Of a stretch of DNA of 64,000 bases, positions 36,508 to 45,707 are shown in pieces. The notes beneath the pieces are model-generated. The model was not told the DNA's origin and made no database searches. It was given only the letters and a program-made list of their open reading frames with translations. The DNA is from 66-474 sp044464225 (GTDB taxonomy: Bacteria; Pseudomonadota; Gammaproteobacteria; Xanthomonadales; Rhodanobacteraceae): positions 45,042 through 109,041 of the forward strand of contig JBIQLN010000010.1 of the NCBI GenBank assembly GCA_044464225.1, given 5' to 3'. The translations under genes were made by a program, and so were the position numbers. Within the stretch, counting starts at the first letter, position 1. The number at the start of each line of letters is the position of its first letter.

Positions 36508-37398
36508 GTGAGCGCGTTCCGGTGCGGCAGTGTGGCGATCGTCGGCCGTCCCAACGTGGGCAAGTCGACGCTGCTGAACGCCTTGATCGACGTGCCGCTT
36601 TCGATCGTGACACCGCGCGCGCACACCACCCGCCAGCGAATCCTCGGAATTGCCAATTCCGAGGGTGGGCAGATCCTCTACCTCGATACACCGGGACTGC
36701 ATCGCGAGGCGAAGCGCGCGATCAACCGCAGCCTGAATCGGGCGGTGCACGCCGCCATCGAAGACGCCGACATGGCCGTCCAAGTGGTGACGGCGGAACG
36801 CTGGGACGACGAAGATGCCGCAGTGCACGCAGCCCTTGCCGAACGCGACCTGCCGCGCCTGCTCGTGGTGAACAAGGTCGATCGCGTCGCGAACAAGGCG
36901 AAATTGCTGCCGTTCGTGGAAGGGCTTGCGCGCGACCGGACGTGGGATGAAGTTTTCATGGTCAGCGCGCAGAAACGTGCCGGTCTCGCCGAACTCGCGC
37001 GCGCGATCCTGGCGCGCCTGCCGGAGGGGGAGCCGCGCTACGACGCAGATGCCTTCACCGATCGCAGCGAACGGTTCCTCGTCGCCGAGTTGGTGCGCGA
37101 GCAGGTGATGCGCCAATTGGGCGAGGAATTGCCCTATGCCACCTCGGTCGAGGTCGAACGCTTCGAGGATCGCCCCGATGGCGTTGTCGAGATCCATGCG
37201 GTCGTGTGGGTCGAGCGCGAAGGCCAGAAGGCCATCGTGATCGGCGCCGGCGGGCGCCGCGCAAAGGCCATCGGCAGCATGGCGCGGCGTGGCATCGAGT
37301 CGCTGCTCGGTCGCAAGGTGTTCCTGAAGCTCTGGGTGCGCGTGCGTGCCGGCTGGTCGGACGACGAGGCCGCGTTGCGGCAGTTCGGGTATGAATGA
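36508..37398 (+). CDS. era: GTPase Era
   Basis: A 296-residue GTPase that binds the 3' end of 16S rRNA and helps 30S maturation. G1 is GRPNVGKST, G3 is LDTPGLH and G4 is NKVD. G2 is in the segment TPRAHTTRQRIL. The C-terminal KH domain has GAGGRRAKAIGSMARRGIESLLG. I chose the GTG at 36508 because a full GGAGG lies 5 bp upstream and because this matches the family start; in-frame ATG 36406 is not needed. It follows rnc and is followed by recO, as in most Gammaproteobacteria. Confidence 0.95.
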   Translation: MSAFRCGSVAIVGRPNVGKSTLLNALIDVPLSIVTPRAHTTRQRILGIANSEGGQILYLDTPGLHREAKRAINRSLNRAVHAAIEDADMAVQVVTAERWDDEDAAVHAALAERDLPRLLVVNKVDRVANKAKLLPFVEGLARDRTWDEVFMVSAQKRAGLAELARAILARLPEGEPRYDADAFTDRSERFLVAELVREQVMRQLGEELPYATSVEVERFEDRPDGVVEIHAVVWVEREGQKAIVIGAGGRRAKAIGSMARRGIESLLGRKVFLKLWVRVRAGWSDDEAALRQFGYE

Positions 37399-37503
37399 AG
37401 GGCGGGGCGGGGCCGGTGGCGATGTGCCCGGTTGCCGCGTCGGCGTGCCCTGATCACTATGCGCAAGCGATAGCGTCCCCGCATATCCCGCCTTCCGTTT
37501 CCC

Positions 37504-38217
37504 ATGCGCATCAGCCAGCAACCCGCCTACGTCCTGCATGTCCGCCCCTGGCGCGAAACCAGTCTGTTGCTGGAAGCTTTCACGCGTGATTGGGGACGCG
37601 TTGGCCTGGTGGCGCGCGGCGTGCGCAGTGCACGCGCGCGCCTGTCGCGTTCCGCGCTGGAACCGTTGCAGGCGTTGCGCATCGACTGGGGCGGTCGCGG
37701 CGAGCTGCAAACGCTGACGGCGGTCGAGGCGGCAGGCGCGCCGCGCGCGTTTCGCGGCGACGCGTTGCTGTCGGCGATGTACGTGAACGAATTGCTGGTG
37801 CGGTTGACCGCGCGCAACGACCCGCACCCGCATTTGTTCGAGCGTTACGGGGAAATGCTGGACGACCTGGCCGATGCGCCGTCGCTGGCGTGGCAGCTGC
37901 GCTGCTTCGAACGCGACCTACTGGCGGCGATCGGTTACGCGCTGCAGCTGGAAACAGCCGCCGACACGGGTGAACCACTCGACCCCGGGCGTGATTACGA
38001 CTACCTGCCGGAAGACGGACCGGTCGATGCCGGCGCACACCCGGGCAGCGTCCGCGTGCGCGGTGCCGCATTGCTCGCGCTGGCCACCGGGACGTTCCCG
38101 CAGCCGGAGGACCTGTCGGCCCTGCGGCGTCTGATGCGAACCCTGATCGGCACGCATGTGGGAGAGCACGGGTTGCAGTCCTGGCGGGTGCTGGCGAGCA
38201 CGCTGCGCCACGGTTGA
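37504..38217 (+). CDS. recO: DNA repair protein RecO
   Basis: A 237-residue recombination mediator that helps load RecA on SSB-coated single-stranded DNA. The OB-fold N terminus is clear (AYVLHVRPWRETSLLLEAFT and GRVGLVARGVRSARAR). The helical C-terminal domain lacks the zinc cysteines, as in most Gammaproteobacteria. The gene is convergent with a receiver-Hpt gene, and only one base separates the two stop codons. The usual next genes (pdxJ, acpS) are absent here. Confidence 0.92.
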   Translation: MRISQQPAYVLHVRPWRETSLLLEAFTRDWGRVGLVARGVRSARARLSRSALEPLQALRIDWGGRGELQTLTAVEAAGAPRAFRGDALLSAMYVNELLVRLTARNDPHPHLFERYGEMLDDLADAPSLAWQLRCFERDLLAAIGYALQLETAADTGEPLDPGRDYDYLPEDGPVDAGAHPGSVRVRGAALLALATGTFPQPEDLSALRRLMRTLIGTHVGEHGLQSWRVLASTLRHG

Positions 38218-38218
38218 A

Positions 38219-38998
38219 TCACGCGTCGGCTTCTTCGAGGGTGGCGTGCAGGCTGGCGCGGGTCTCCACCAGCGCGTCGCGGAAATCCTGCAACGCCTTG
38301 CCGACGGACGGGGAGTCGGTCGCCAGAGCGTGCTGCAAGGTCGCTGTGGCCGATGCCAGCATTCGTGCCCCGCAGAAACCGCACGAAGCCTGCAGCCGGT
38401 GCAGGAGTGGCCGCAGCGCCTTTGGATCGCCGACCGCGTTGTCGAGTTCTTCCTGTACCCTCGGCAACTCCTGTTCGAAAAACAGTCGTCGCAGCCGGGC
38501 CATGGCGTCGGTCGAGCCGCAGGCGCGCAGTGCACCCTCATCATCCAGGGGCGAACCGGTGGCGCAGCCGTGCCGGCGCAGCGCGTGATGCAGCATTTCC
38601 AGTGTCATCGGTTTCGGCAGCACGTCGACGAAGCCGGCCTGCAGCAGCGCCGCGGCTTCGGCGTCGCGCGCGGCGCTGGTGGCGACGGCCGGCGCTGCAT
38701 GCGAAGCCGCATCGGCGTCGCCGCGAAGCGCAGCCAGGACGGCATCCCCGTTGCGGCCGGGCAGGTGATGATCGAGGATCAGCAAGTCGAAAACGCGGAT
38801 GCGCGCGAGCTGCAACGCCGCGTCACCGTCGCCGCAGTCGGAGAGTTCCGCACCGCAGGCGCGGATGCCCTCGGCGAGAAACGCGCGGCTGACCGGATCG
38901 TCTTCGGCCAGGAGCACCCGAAAATGCGTGGCGGCGACGGGTTCCAAGCTCTCGTTGGCATCCATTCGGACGTGGGCTGGCACAATCGGGGCAGTCAT
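38219..38998 (-). CDS. Two-domain signalling protein: receiver plus Hpt
   Basis: A 259-residue protein with an N-terminal receiver domain and a C-terminal histidine-phosphotransfer domain. The receiver has AEDD, phospho-acceptor Asp76 (LILDHHLPG) and the conserved Lys in LPKPM. The Hpt has its phospho-histidine at His200 (LLHRLQASCGFCG), which deviates from the usual HxLKG. No kinase core, DNA-binding domain or membrane helix is seen, so it is a phosphorelay intermediate. There is no kinase gene beside it. The ATG at 38998 was chosen because it leaves 17 bp to the divergent gene; ATG 38965 is possible. Confidence 0.83.
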   Translation of the reverse strand: MTAPIVPAHVRMDANESLEPVAATHFRVLLAEDDPVSRAFLAEGIRACGAELSDCGDGDAALQLARIRVFDLLILDHHLPGRNGDAVLAALRGDADAASHAAPAVATSAARDAEAAALLQAGFVDVLPKPMTLEMLHHALRRHGCATGSPLDDEGALRACGSTDAMARLRRLFFEQELPRVQEELDNAVGDPKALRPLLHRLQASCGFCGARMLASATATLQHALATDSPSVGKALQDFRDALVETRASLHATLEEADA

Positions 38999-39015
38999 AG
39001 CGGAAAAGGGTTCCC

Positions 39016-41043
39016 GTGACAACCTGGCGTCGGTACCTGGTGGCGGCATGTCTGCTGTTCGCGTGCGCGTGCGCGCGGGCGGCCGTGCGCATGCAGGCCG
39101 AATCGCTGGCGCTGCCCGGCGTCACCCTGGCCGGGGTGCAAATGGATGCATCCCTGGGCGCCGACGGACGGCCGCAATTGACGTTGACGGCCGCGAAGGT
39201 GTCGGTGCCCGCGCTCGGGTGGCGCGATGTCGCGCTCGATCTGCAGGGCGAACCGCAACAGGCGGGCGGTGACGCCTGGAAATTCACCGGCCACGTCGCC
39301 ACCCGGCGTGCACCCGGCGGCGCACTGGCCGACGCCGATCTCGTGATCGTCTACGACCCCGATGGCGGCACGCTGGCGGTGGACGTGCAACAGGGCAAGA
39401 GCGTTGTCAGCGCGTTGCTGCCGTTGGACCAGACCACGCACGTCCAGATGACGCTGGCGGCGCTGCCGCTGGCGTGGCTGCGCGGGGTGCTCGCTTCCGC
39501 CTGGCCGGAAGGGCGGCTCAACGGCGGCCAGGTGGCTGGAACCGTGGCGCTGGACCTGGCCACGGGTGGTACCCGGATGACGGGGCGCGTCGATGTCACC
39601 GACATCTCGCTCGACAGCAAGACCGGCACCATCGCGGCCCAGAAGCTGGGGGCCGCCGGCGCGTTCCGGATCGAGAACGGGCCGGCATCGACCAGCGCGA
39701 TGTTCGACGGGTCATTGCGGGGCGGGCAGATGCTGTTGGGGCCGCTGTATGCGCAGTTGCCTTCGCATCCTGCCAGCCTGCACGTATCCGCCACGGCGGG
39801 GCCCGCGGGCATCACCATCGACTCGTTCGACTTCGATGACCGGGATGCGCTGCGCGTTTCGGGAAGCGTCGGCTTCGATCGCAAGGGAGCCATGGCGAAA
39901 CTCGATCTCACCCGATTCGCGGCGACGTTCCCGGCCGCCTATGTACGCTACGGCACCACGTTCGTGCAGAACCTCACCGGGTTCGCACAGCTGGAGACGT
40001 CGGGTGCCATCGCCGGATCGCTGCGGCTTGACGGCAGCCAGTTGAAGGCGTTCGACCTGACCGCCGAGAACGTCTCGATGGACAGCCACGGCGGGAGCCT
40101 CGCGATCGCCGGCCTGGATGGCAAGGTCGACTGGCGGGCCGGGGTTTCGCGTCCGGCGACCACATTGAGCTGGAACGCGCTGGCGATGTACCGCATCGCG
40201 TTCGGCCCCGCCAGGCTCGATCTGGAGGATTCATCGGGGGCATTGACGCTGCGTACGCCGGTGATTACCACGATGCTCGGCGGTTCATTCCAGCTCAACC
40301 GTTTCGTGTGGCGACCCGATGCCGGGAAAGCCAGGCAGTTGTCGGCGGCGTTTGCGGTCACCGACGTCGACCTGCCCCAGTTGTGCAAGGCGTTCGGCTG
40401 GCCGGCGTTCGGCGGCAAGCTGGGCGGCGCGGTGCCGGACCTCAGCTACCGCGGCGACGAACTGGTGTTCGGGGGCGGCTTGTCGCTGGATGTTTTCGGC
40501 GGCTCGGTGAGCGTGACCAACCTCAGCATGCTGCATCCGCTGGGCAGCGCGCCGCGCCTCGCCGCCGACATCGACATGCAGCAACTGGATCTGGCACAGC
40601 TGACGGGCGTGTTCGACTTCGGCGAAATCACGGGCCGCCTCGACGGGAAGATCGAAGGACTCGAACTGGTCGACTGGAATCCGGTTTCGTTCAAGGCGAA
40701 GCTGACCGCCGACGGCGGCGGCAAGATCAGCCAGCACGCCATCAAGAGCCTCACCGAAGTCGGTGGCGGCGGCATCGCGGGCGGACTGCAAAGCATCGCG
40801 CTGCGCGTGTTCAAGACGTTCGGCTATTCGCGGCTCGGGCTGAGTTGCACCCTGGCAAGCGGGATCTGCACGATGGGCGGGATCACGCCGGACCCCGATG
40901 CGGACGACAACGGCTACACCATCGTCGAGGGCAGTGGCCTGCCGCACATCACGGTCATCGGCCACCAGCGCGAAGTCGATTGGGCGACCCTGGTGAGCCG
41001 CCTCGAGTCGGCGACGAAGGGCAACGGGCCGGTGATCAAATAG
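39016..41043 (+). CDS. YdbH-like envelope protein (putative phospholipid-transport bridge)
   Basis: A 675-residue protein with an N-terminal signal or anchor segment (about residues 6-23). The rest is repeating beta-strand-rich sequence with alternating hydrophobic residues, in the style of the AsmA/YdbH/TamB bridge group. The C-terminal part has the conserved YdbH features (HAIKSLTEVGGGGIAGGLQS, then RVFKTFGYSRLGLSC). The pairing with a YdbL-like gene just downstream supports the call. In E. coli YdbH works with YnbE and YdbL in lipid transport between membranes. The GTG start has AAAAGGG upstream. Confidence 0.78.
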   Translation: MTTWRRYLVAACLLFACACARAAVRMQAESLALPGVTLAGVQMDASLGADGRPQLTLTAAKVSVPALGWRDVALDLQGEPQQAGGDAWKFTGHVATRRAPGGALADADLVIVYDPDGGTLAVDVQQGKSVVSALLPLDQTTHVQMTLAALPLAWLRGVLASAWPEGRLNGGQVAGTVALDLATGGTRMTGRVDVTDISLDSKTGTIAAQKLGAAGAFRIENGPASTSAMFDGSLRGGQMLLGPLYAQLPSHPASLHVSATAGPAGITIDSFDFDDRDALRVSGSVGFDRKGAMAKLDLTRFAATFPAAYVRYGTTFVQNLTGFAQLETSGAIAGSLRLDGSQLKAFDLTAENVSMDSHGGSLAIAGLDGKVDWRAGVSRPATTLSWNALAMYRIAFGPARLDLEDSSGALTLRTPVITTMLGGSFQLNRFVWRPDAGKARQLSAAFAVTDVDLPQLCKAFGWPAFGGKLGGAVPDLSYRGDELVFGGGLSLDVFGGSVSVTNLSMLHPLGSAPRLAADIDMQQLDLAQLTGVFDFGEITGRLDGKIEGLELVDWNPVSFKAKLTADGGGKISQHAIKSLTEVGGGGIAGGLQSIALRVFKTFGYSRLGLSCTLASGICTMGGITPDPDADDNGYTIVEGSGLPHITVIGHQREVDWATLVSRLESATKGNGPVIK

Positions 41044-41128
41044 GGCGCTCGGCTCGAACATGTAAACTCGAACTTCAAGGCGGGCGTCGGTGAATCGCCG
41101 CCTGCTGCACAAACAACGGAGACATGCG

Positions 41129-41752
41129 ATGCGCAAGTCGGCTTTCCTGCTCGCCCTTTCGCTGGCCCTGCTGGCCGGTTGCGTCACCATCAACGTGTAT
41201 TTTCCGGCCGCCGCCGCACAGCAGGCGGCCGACAAGGTCATCGGCAACATCATCGGCCCGGATGCTTCGGGAGAGCCGCCGGCACCGTCTTCCAGCACGC
41301 CGCCGCCGCCGTCCAGCGCGCCACCGGCGCAGCCGGAGCCGCTTTCGGTGCGCGTCCTCAATGCGGTGATCCCTGCCGCATACGCAGCGGAATCGCAACC
41401 CAACCTCGACATCCAGACCCCGGCGATCCAGGCGATCGAGGCGCGCATGCGGGCCCGCTTCCATTCGATCCTGAGGGGCCTCCTGGCTTCCGGTGCGGTG
41501 GGTTTCACCCACAACGGCGATGTCGCGATCCGCGATGCATCCAAAATCCCGCTTGCGCAGCGCGGGCAGGCCACGCAGGCGGTAGCGGCGGAAAATGCAG
41601 ACCGCGCCGATTTGTACAAACAGATAGCCGTGGCGAACGGCCATCCGGAATGGGCACAGCGGATGCGCGAATCGTTTGCCAAGCAGTGGATCAGCCGCGC
41701 CCGCGCCGGCTGGTACTACCAGGACGCCTCCGGCAACTGGAGGAAGAAATAA
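41129..41752 (+). CDS. YdbL-like (DUF1318) protein with an N-terminal lipobox
   Basis: A 207-residue protein. A lipoprotein signal with LLAGC at about residues 14-18 is followed by VTINVYFPAAAAQQAAD. A Pro/Ser linker comes next (about 45-65). The C-terminal half is the DUF1318/YdbL domain (IEARMRARFHSILRGLLASG, LAQRGQATQAVAAENADRA and SRARAGWYYQDASGNW). In E. coli the short lipoprotein YnbE is a separate gene beside ydbL. Here the lipobox and the YdbL domain are in one chain, and no separate ynbE-size gene is seen. It lies 85 bp after the ydbH-like gene. Confidence 0.8.
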   Translation: MRKSAFLLALSLALLAGCVTINVYFPAAAAQQAADKVIGNIIGPDASGEPPAPSSSTPPPPSSAPPAQPEPLSVRVLNAVIPAAYAAESQPNLDIQTPAIQAIEARMRARFHSILRGLLASGAVGFTHNGDVAIRDASKIPLAQRGQATQAVAAENADRADLYKQIAVANGHPEWAQRMRESFAKQWISRARAGWYYQDASGNWRKK

Positions 41753-41895
41753 AGGCAGGGTGCGCACGTCGTGCGGCAGTGGGCGCGGCAGGCTTCCCGT
41801 GGCGGACGGCCGCCGACGCGGCGTCCGCCGTGGTGATGGATTTCATCCCGGCCAGAACACACGATCCGGCTTGACACGTCTGGCAAGATGCGCGG

Positions 41896-43206
41896 ATGAA
41901 AATGCCGCGCGATGCCGCCTTCGAAACCACGATCGACGATCTTTCCCACGATGGGCGCGGTGTCGCGCACGTGGATGGCAAGACGGTGTTCGTGGCGGAC
42001 GCCTTGCCGGGTGAGCGGGTGCGCGCAAAGCTGGTTCGCAAACACCGCCACTTCGACGAGGCGCGCGCGGAAGAGATCTTTGTCGCGTCGGCGGACCGGG
42101 TCGAGCCCCGCTGTCCGCACTTCGGCGTGTGCGGCGGCTGCGTTTTGCAGCACCTGGCGCCGGCGGCGCAGATTGCGGCCAAGCAGAACGTGCTGGCGCA
42201 GAACTTCGGACGTATCGGGCATGTCGAGCCCGCGCGCTGGCTGGAACCGCTGACGTCGGAGGTGTGGGGTTATCGCCGGCGAGCGCGGCTCTCGGTGAAG
42301 CACGTGCCGAAAAAGGGCAAGACGCTGGTGGGTTTCCGTGAGCGCGACCCACGCTTCGTGGCGGACCTCGCGCGTTGCGAGGTGCTGGACCCGGCCCTCG
42401 GCGAGCACCTGGATGCGCTCGGCGCATTGTTGAACAGCATGGAAGGCGCCACGTCCATTCCGCAGATCGAATTCTCCGCGGGCGATGCAGCACGGGTACT
42501 GGTGTTTCGTCATCTCGCGCCTTTGTCGGGTGGTGATCGCGAGCAACTCGCCGCGTTCGGGCGCGCCCACGGCTTCGCGATCCTGCTGCAGCCCGGCGGT
42601 ACCGACAGCGTGCATCCCCTCGAGGACGCGCCGGTGGATCTGCACTATGCGCTGCCCGGCTTCGATCTGAAGCTTGCGTTCACGCCGCTGGATTTCGTGC
42701 AGGTGAACGCGCGCATTAACCAGAAGATGATCGGGCACGCGCTGGAGCTGTTGCGGCCCGGGCCGGACGACCGCGTGCTCGATTTGTTTTGCGGGCTCGG
42801 CAATTTCAGCCTGCCCATCGCCCGGCGCGCGGGGCACGTGGGCGGCGTGGAGGGCGACGCCGGCCTGGTGGCACGCGCGCGCGCCAACGCGGCGGGCAAC
42901 GGCATCGGCAACGCCGAGTTCCACGTCGGCGATCTTGCCGGCGATGTCCGCGGCAGCGCCTGGGCGCGAGCCGAATGGGACCTGATGCTGCTCGATCCAC
43001 CCCGCAGCGGCGCCGGCGAACTGCTGAAGCAACTGCCCGCAAAGCCGGTGCGGCGGGTGGTGTACGTGTCCTGCCATCCCGGATCGCTCGCACGCGATGC
43101 CGGCACGCTGGTACGCGATCACGGGTTCCGGCTGGAAGCCGCCGGCGTGATGGACATGTTTCCGCACACGGCGCACGTGGAGTCGATCGCGCTGTTCGAA
43201 AGGTGA
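41896..43206 (+). CDS. rlmD: 23S rRNA (uracil-1939 C5)-methyltransferase RlmD
   Basis: A 436-residue SAM-dependent enzyme that makes m5U1939 in 23S rRNA. It has an N-terminal TRAM domain (FETTIDDLSHDGRGVAHVDG), an iron-sulfur-binding cysteine set (CPHFGVCGGC plus LARCEV) and the methyltransferase core. That core has DLFCGLGNFSLP, LLDPPRSGAGE, the catalytic cysteine in VYVSCHPGS (normally SCNP) and a C-terminal DMFPHTAHVE. The length is typical. It is a single gene here, with 63 bp before nagZ. Confidence 0.95.
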   Translation: MKMPRDAAFETTIDDLSHDGRGVAHVDGKTVFVADALPGERVRAKLVRKHRHFDEARAEEIFVASADRVEPRCPHFGVCGGCVLQHLAPAAQIAAKQNVLAQNFGRIGHVEPARWLEPLTSEVWGYRRRARLSVKHVPKKGKTLVGFRERDPRFVADLARCEVLDPALGEHLDALGALLNSMEGATSIPQIEFSAGDAARVLVFRHLAPLSGGDREQLAAFGRAHGFAILLQPGGTDSVHPLEDAPVDLHYALPGFDLKLAFTPLDFVQVNARINQKMIGHALELLRPGPDDRVLDLFCGLGNFSLPIARRAGHVGGVEGDAGLVARARANAAGNGIGNAEFHVGDLAGDVRGSAWARAEWDLMLLDPPRSGAGELLKQLPAKPVRRVVYVSCHPGSLARDAGTLVRDHGFRLEAAGVMDMFPHTAHVESIALFER

Positions 43207-43269
43207 TCGGATCCCGGCACGATGCCGTATGATCGTTCGTTCTGTGGATGCGCCACGGGATCATGCCGG

Positions 43270-44289
43270 ATGTTGATCATCGGAATCGAAGGCAGGCAGC
43301 TTGCCGAACACGAACACGCCCGTCTGTCGGCGCCGGAAGTGAGCGGTGCGATCCTGTTTACCCGCAATTACGGTGACCGTGCGCAGCTGGACGCGCTGGT
43401 CCGGTCGATCCGCAACCTGCGCGGCGAAGCTTTCGTCATTTGCGTGGACCACGAAGGCGGACCGGTGCAACGCTTCCGCGAAGGCTTCACACGCCTGCCT
43501 CCGCTGGCGCGCATCGGAGAGTTGTATCACCGCGACCGCGATTCGGCCATCGCGATGGCGGAGATGCACGCGATCGTGATGGCCAGCGAGGTACGTGCCA
43601 GTGGCATCGACCTTTCCTTCGCGCCGGTGGTGGATCTCGCCCGCGGCAATCGCGTGATCGCCGAACGCGCCTTCGATGCCGATCCGCAGATCGTGGCCGA
43701 GCTTGCCGCGGCCTACGTGCGCGGCATGCGCCTCGCCGGCATGGCCGCCACCCTGAAACACTATCCCGGACACGGATCGATTGCCGAGGATACGCACCTC
43801 GAGGCGGCCATCGATGCGCGCCCGCTGGACGGGATTCGCGCCGCCGACCTGGTTCCATTCGAGGAAGGCTTCGCCAGCGGCGCGGAAGCCGTGATGGTCG
43901 CGCACGTCACCTATCCCGCGATCGATGCGCGGGCGGCGGGGTATTCCAGAACGTGGATCAACGACATCCTGCGCGGCGAACTGGGATTTCGCGGCGTGGT
44001 GTTCAGCGACGACGTGGGAATGGCCGCGGCGGAGTCCGCCGGCGGCATCGGCGAACGGGTGACCGCGCATCTCGATGCCGGCTGCGACCTGGTGCTGGTG
44101 TGCCACCCGGCGATGGTGGATGCCGCGCTGGCGGTCGTCCGCGGTCGCAAACCCTGTGCGGCCGAAAAGCTAGCAAGCCTCTACGGCAGCGTGGCGCCGG
44201 GATGGGAGGCGCTGCTGGACGATCCGCAGCATTCGCGATATGTCTCCGCGTTGGCCGGGCTGTCGGCGCCGGAGGCGGCCCGGCCATGA
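43270..44289 (+). CDS. nagZ: Beta-N-acetylhexosaminidase NagZ
   Basis: A 339-residue cytosolic glycoside hydrolase (GH3) that removes GlcNAc from anhydro-muropeptides in peptidoglycan recycling. The family marks are VDHEGGPVQRF, the LKHYPGHGSIAEDTH loop with the His-Asp pair, and VFSDDVGM with the catalytic nucleophile Asp. The ATG at 43270 gives the normal start (MLIIGIEGRQL). It overlaps the hpt start by 4 bp (ATGA). The recycling product feeds the same cell-wall cycle that controls AmpC in other bacteria; no ampR or ampC is visible here. Confidence 0.93.
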   Translation: MLIIGIEGRQLAEHEHARLSAPEVSGAILFTRNYGDRAQLDALVRSIRNLRGEAFVICVDHEGGPVQRFREGFTRLPPLARIGELYHRDRDSAIAMAEMHAIVMASEVRASGIDLSFAPVVDLARGNRVIAERAFDADPQIVAELAAAYVRGMRLAGMAATLKHYPGHGSIAEDTHLEAAIDARPLDGIRAADLVPFEEGFASGAEAVMVAHVTYPAIDARAAGYSRTWINDILRGELGFRGVVFSDDVGMAAAESAGGIGERVTAHLDAGCDLVLVCHPAMVDAALAVVRGRKPCAAEKLASLYGSVAPGWEALLDDPQHSRYVSALAGLSAPEAARP

Positions 44290-44846
44290 GCGCGTCGGAA
44301 CATCCGCTCGCGGCCGTGCGGCCGTACGCCGAGTGCATCCATGACCGAACCGCGATCGAGAGCGCGATCGCACGCATGGGCGGGGATATCGGCAAGGCGC
44401 TGCAGGGTGAACGCGCGGTATTCCTCACGGTGATGAACGGGGGGTTGTTTTTCGCCGCCCCGCTGGCGCTGGCGATCGGCTGCGATCTCGAACTCGATTA
44501 CGTGCATGCGACCCGTTACGGTGAGGCAACAGTCGGGCGCGAGGTGCGCTGGCTCCACCGTCCGCGGACACGGCTGGCCGGGCGCACCGTGATCCTCGCC
44601 GATGACATCCTGGACGAGGGCTATACGCTGACCACCCTGCGCAGTCATTGTCTTGCCGAAGGCGCCAGGCGCGTGCTGGTCGCCGTGCTGTGCGAAAAGC
44701 GCCACGATCGCCGTGTCCCGGGTCTGGCGGCAGACTTCGTGGGCATGGAGGTGCCCGACCGCTACGTGTTCGGCTACGGCCTCGACTACTACGGGCAGGG
44801 CCGCAATCTTCCGGCCATCTATGCGCTGCCCGAGGGTGCAGCATGA
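44286..44846 (+). CDS. hpt: Hypoxanthine-guanine phosphoribosyltransferase
   Basis: A 186-residue purine-salvage enzyme that makes IMP or GMP from hypoxanthine or guanine and PRPP. The PRPP-binding motif is VILADDILDEGYTL. The flexible-loop and substrate segments include FLTVMNGGLFFAAPLA and LDYVHATRYGE. The gene overlaps both neighbours by 4 bp (ATGA on each side), so nagZ, hpt and the phosphorylase form one translationally coupled operon. The product of the downstream enzyme, hypoxanthine, is the substrate of this one. Confidence 0.92.
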   Translation: MSASEHPLAAVRPYAECIHDRTAIESAIARMGGDIGKALQGERAVFLTVMNGGLFFAAPLALAIGCDLELDYVHATRYGEATVGREVRWLHRPRTRLAGRTVILADDILDEGYTLTTLRSHCLAEGARRVLVAVLCEKRHDRRVPGLAADFVGMEVPDRYVFGYGLDYYGQGRNLPAIYALPEGAA

Positions 44847-45598
44847 ACACTGCCGCGATCGATCTTGCGGTGATCGGTGGCACCGGCGTGTATGCATTTC
44901 CGGGGCTGGAACGTCCCGAGCGCGTCGAGGTCTCCACCCGATGGGGCGCGCCGTCATCCGCGATCGTGATCGGCGAAGTCGGCGGCCAGCGCGTTGCGTT
45001 TCTCGCACGCCATGGGGATCTTCACACCTTTGCGCCCCATCGCATCAACTATCGTGCGAACATCGACGCGCTGCTCGAACTCGGCGCGCGACGGGTGGTG
45101 GGCGTGAACGCGGTGGGTGGCATCCGTGCCGACATGGGGCCACGCGTACTGGCGATCCCGGATCAATTGATCGACTACACCCACCGCGTTTCGAGTTTTT
45201 GCGACGTGGAGGGCGAGGCGGTATTGCACGTCGAGTTCGGCGAGCCGTACACCGAATCGTTGCGGCGTGGGTTGCTGGACGCGGCGCGCCGTGCCGGTGT
45301 CGACGTGGTCGACGGCGGCTGCTACGGCGCGACCCAGGGGCCGCGCCTGGAAACCCGCGCCGAAATCGTTCGCATGCGGCGCGACGGCTGCGACCTGGTG
45401 GGCATGACCGGCATGCCCGAGGCAGTCCTGGCGCGCGAGCGGGGCATGGAGTACGCCTGTATCGCGGTGGTCGCCAACTGGGCCGCCGGTTGCGGCCCCA
45501 AGCCCGACGCGCCGATCAGCCTCGAGGAAATCCACGCGCACCTCGCCGCGGCGACCGGGCATGTGCCCGCCATCGTGCACGGGCTGCTGGCGCGTTGA
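44843..45598 (+). CDS. S-methyl-5'-thioinosine phosphorylase (MTAP/MTIP family)
   Basis: A 251-residue nucleoside phosphorylase. The family marks are IGGTGVYAFPGLE, FLARHG and the phosphate loop, NAVGGI, and YGATQGPRLETRAEI. The base-binding region is MTGMPEAVLARE and NWAAGCG, where an asparagine replaces the aspartate that binds adenine in true MTA phosphorylases. This pattern fits the Pseudomonas-type methylthioinosine phosphorylase, which yields hypoxanthine and methylthioribose-1-phosphate. The hpt gene overlaps it by 4 bp, and this supports the role. The name is inferred from motifs and context. Confidence 0.87.
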   Translation: MNTAAIDLAVIGGTGVYAFPGLERPERVEVSTRWGAPSSAIVIGEVGGQRVAFLARHGDLHTFAPHRINYRANIDALLELGARRVVGVNAVGGIRADMGPRVLAIPDQLIDYTHRVSSFCDVEGEAVLHVEFGEPYTESLRRGLLDAARRAGVDVVDGGCYGATQGPRLETRAEIVRMRRDGCDLVGMTGMPEAVLARERGMEYACIAVVANWAAGCGPKPDAPISLEEIHAHLAAATGHVPAIVHGLLAR

Positions 45599-45707
45599 GC
45601 GACGCACGTCACAAAACAGGCTTGCGCGCGGCAGGGGTCCGTCTGATACTCGTTCCCGCGGCGGGTGCGTGCCGCGATATGGATCGTTGCGAAGAGGGGT
45701 TTTCCAA

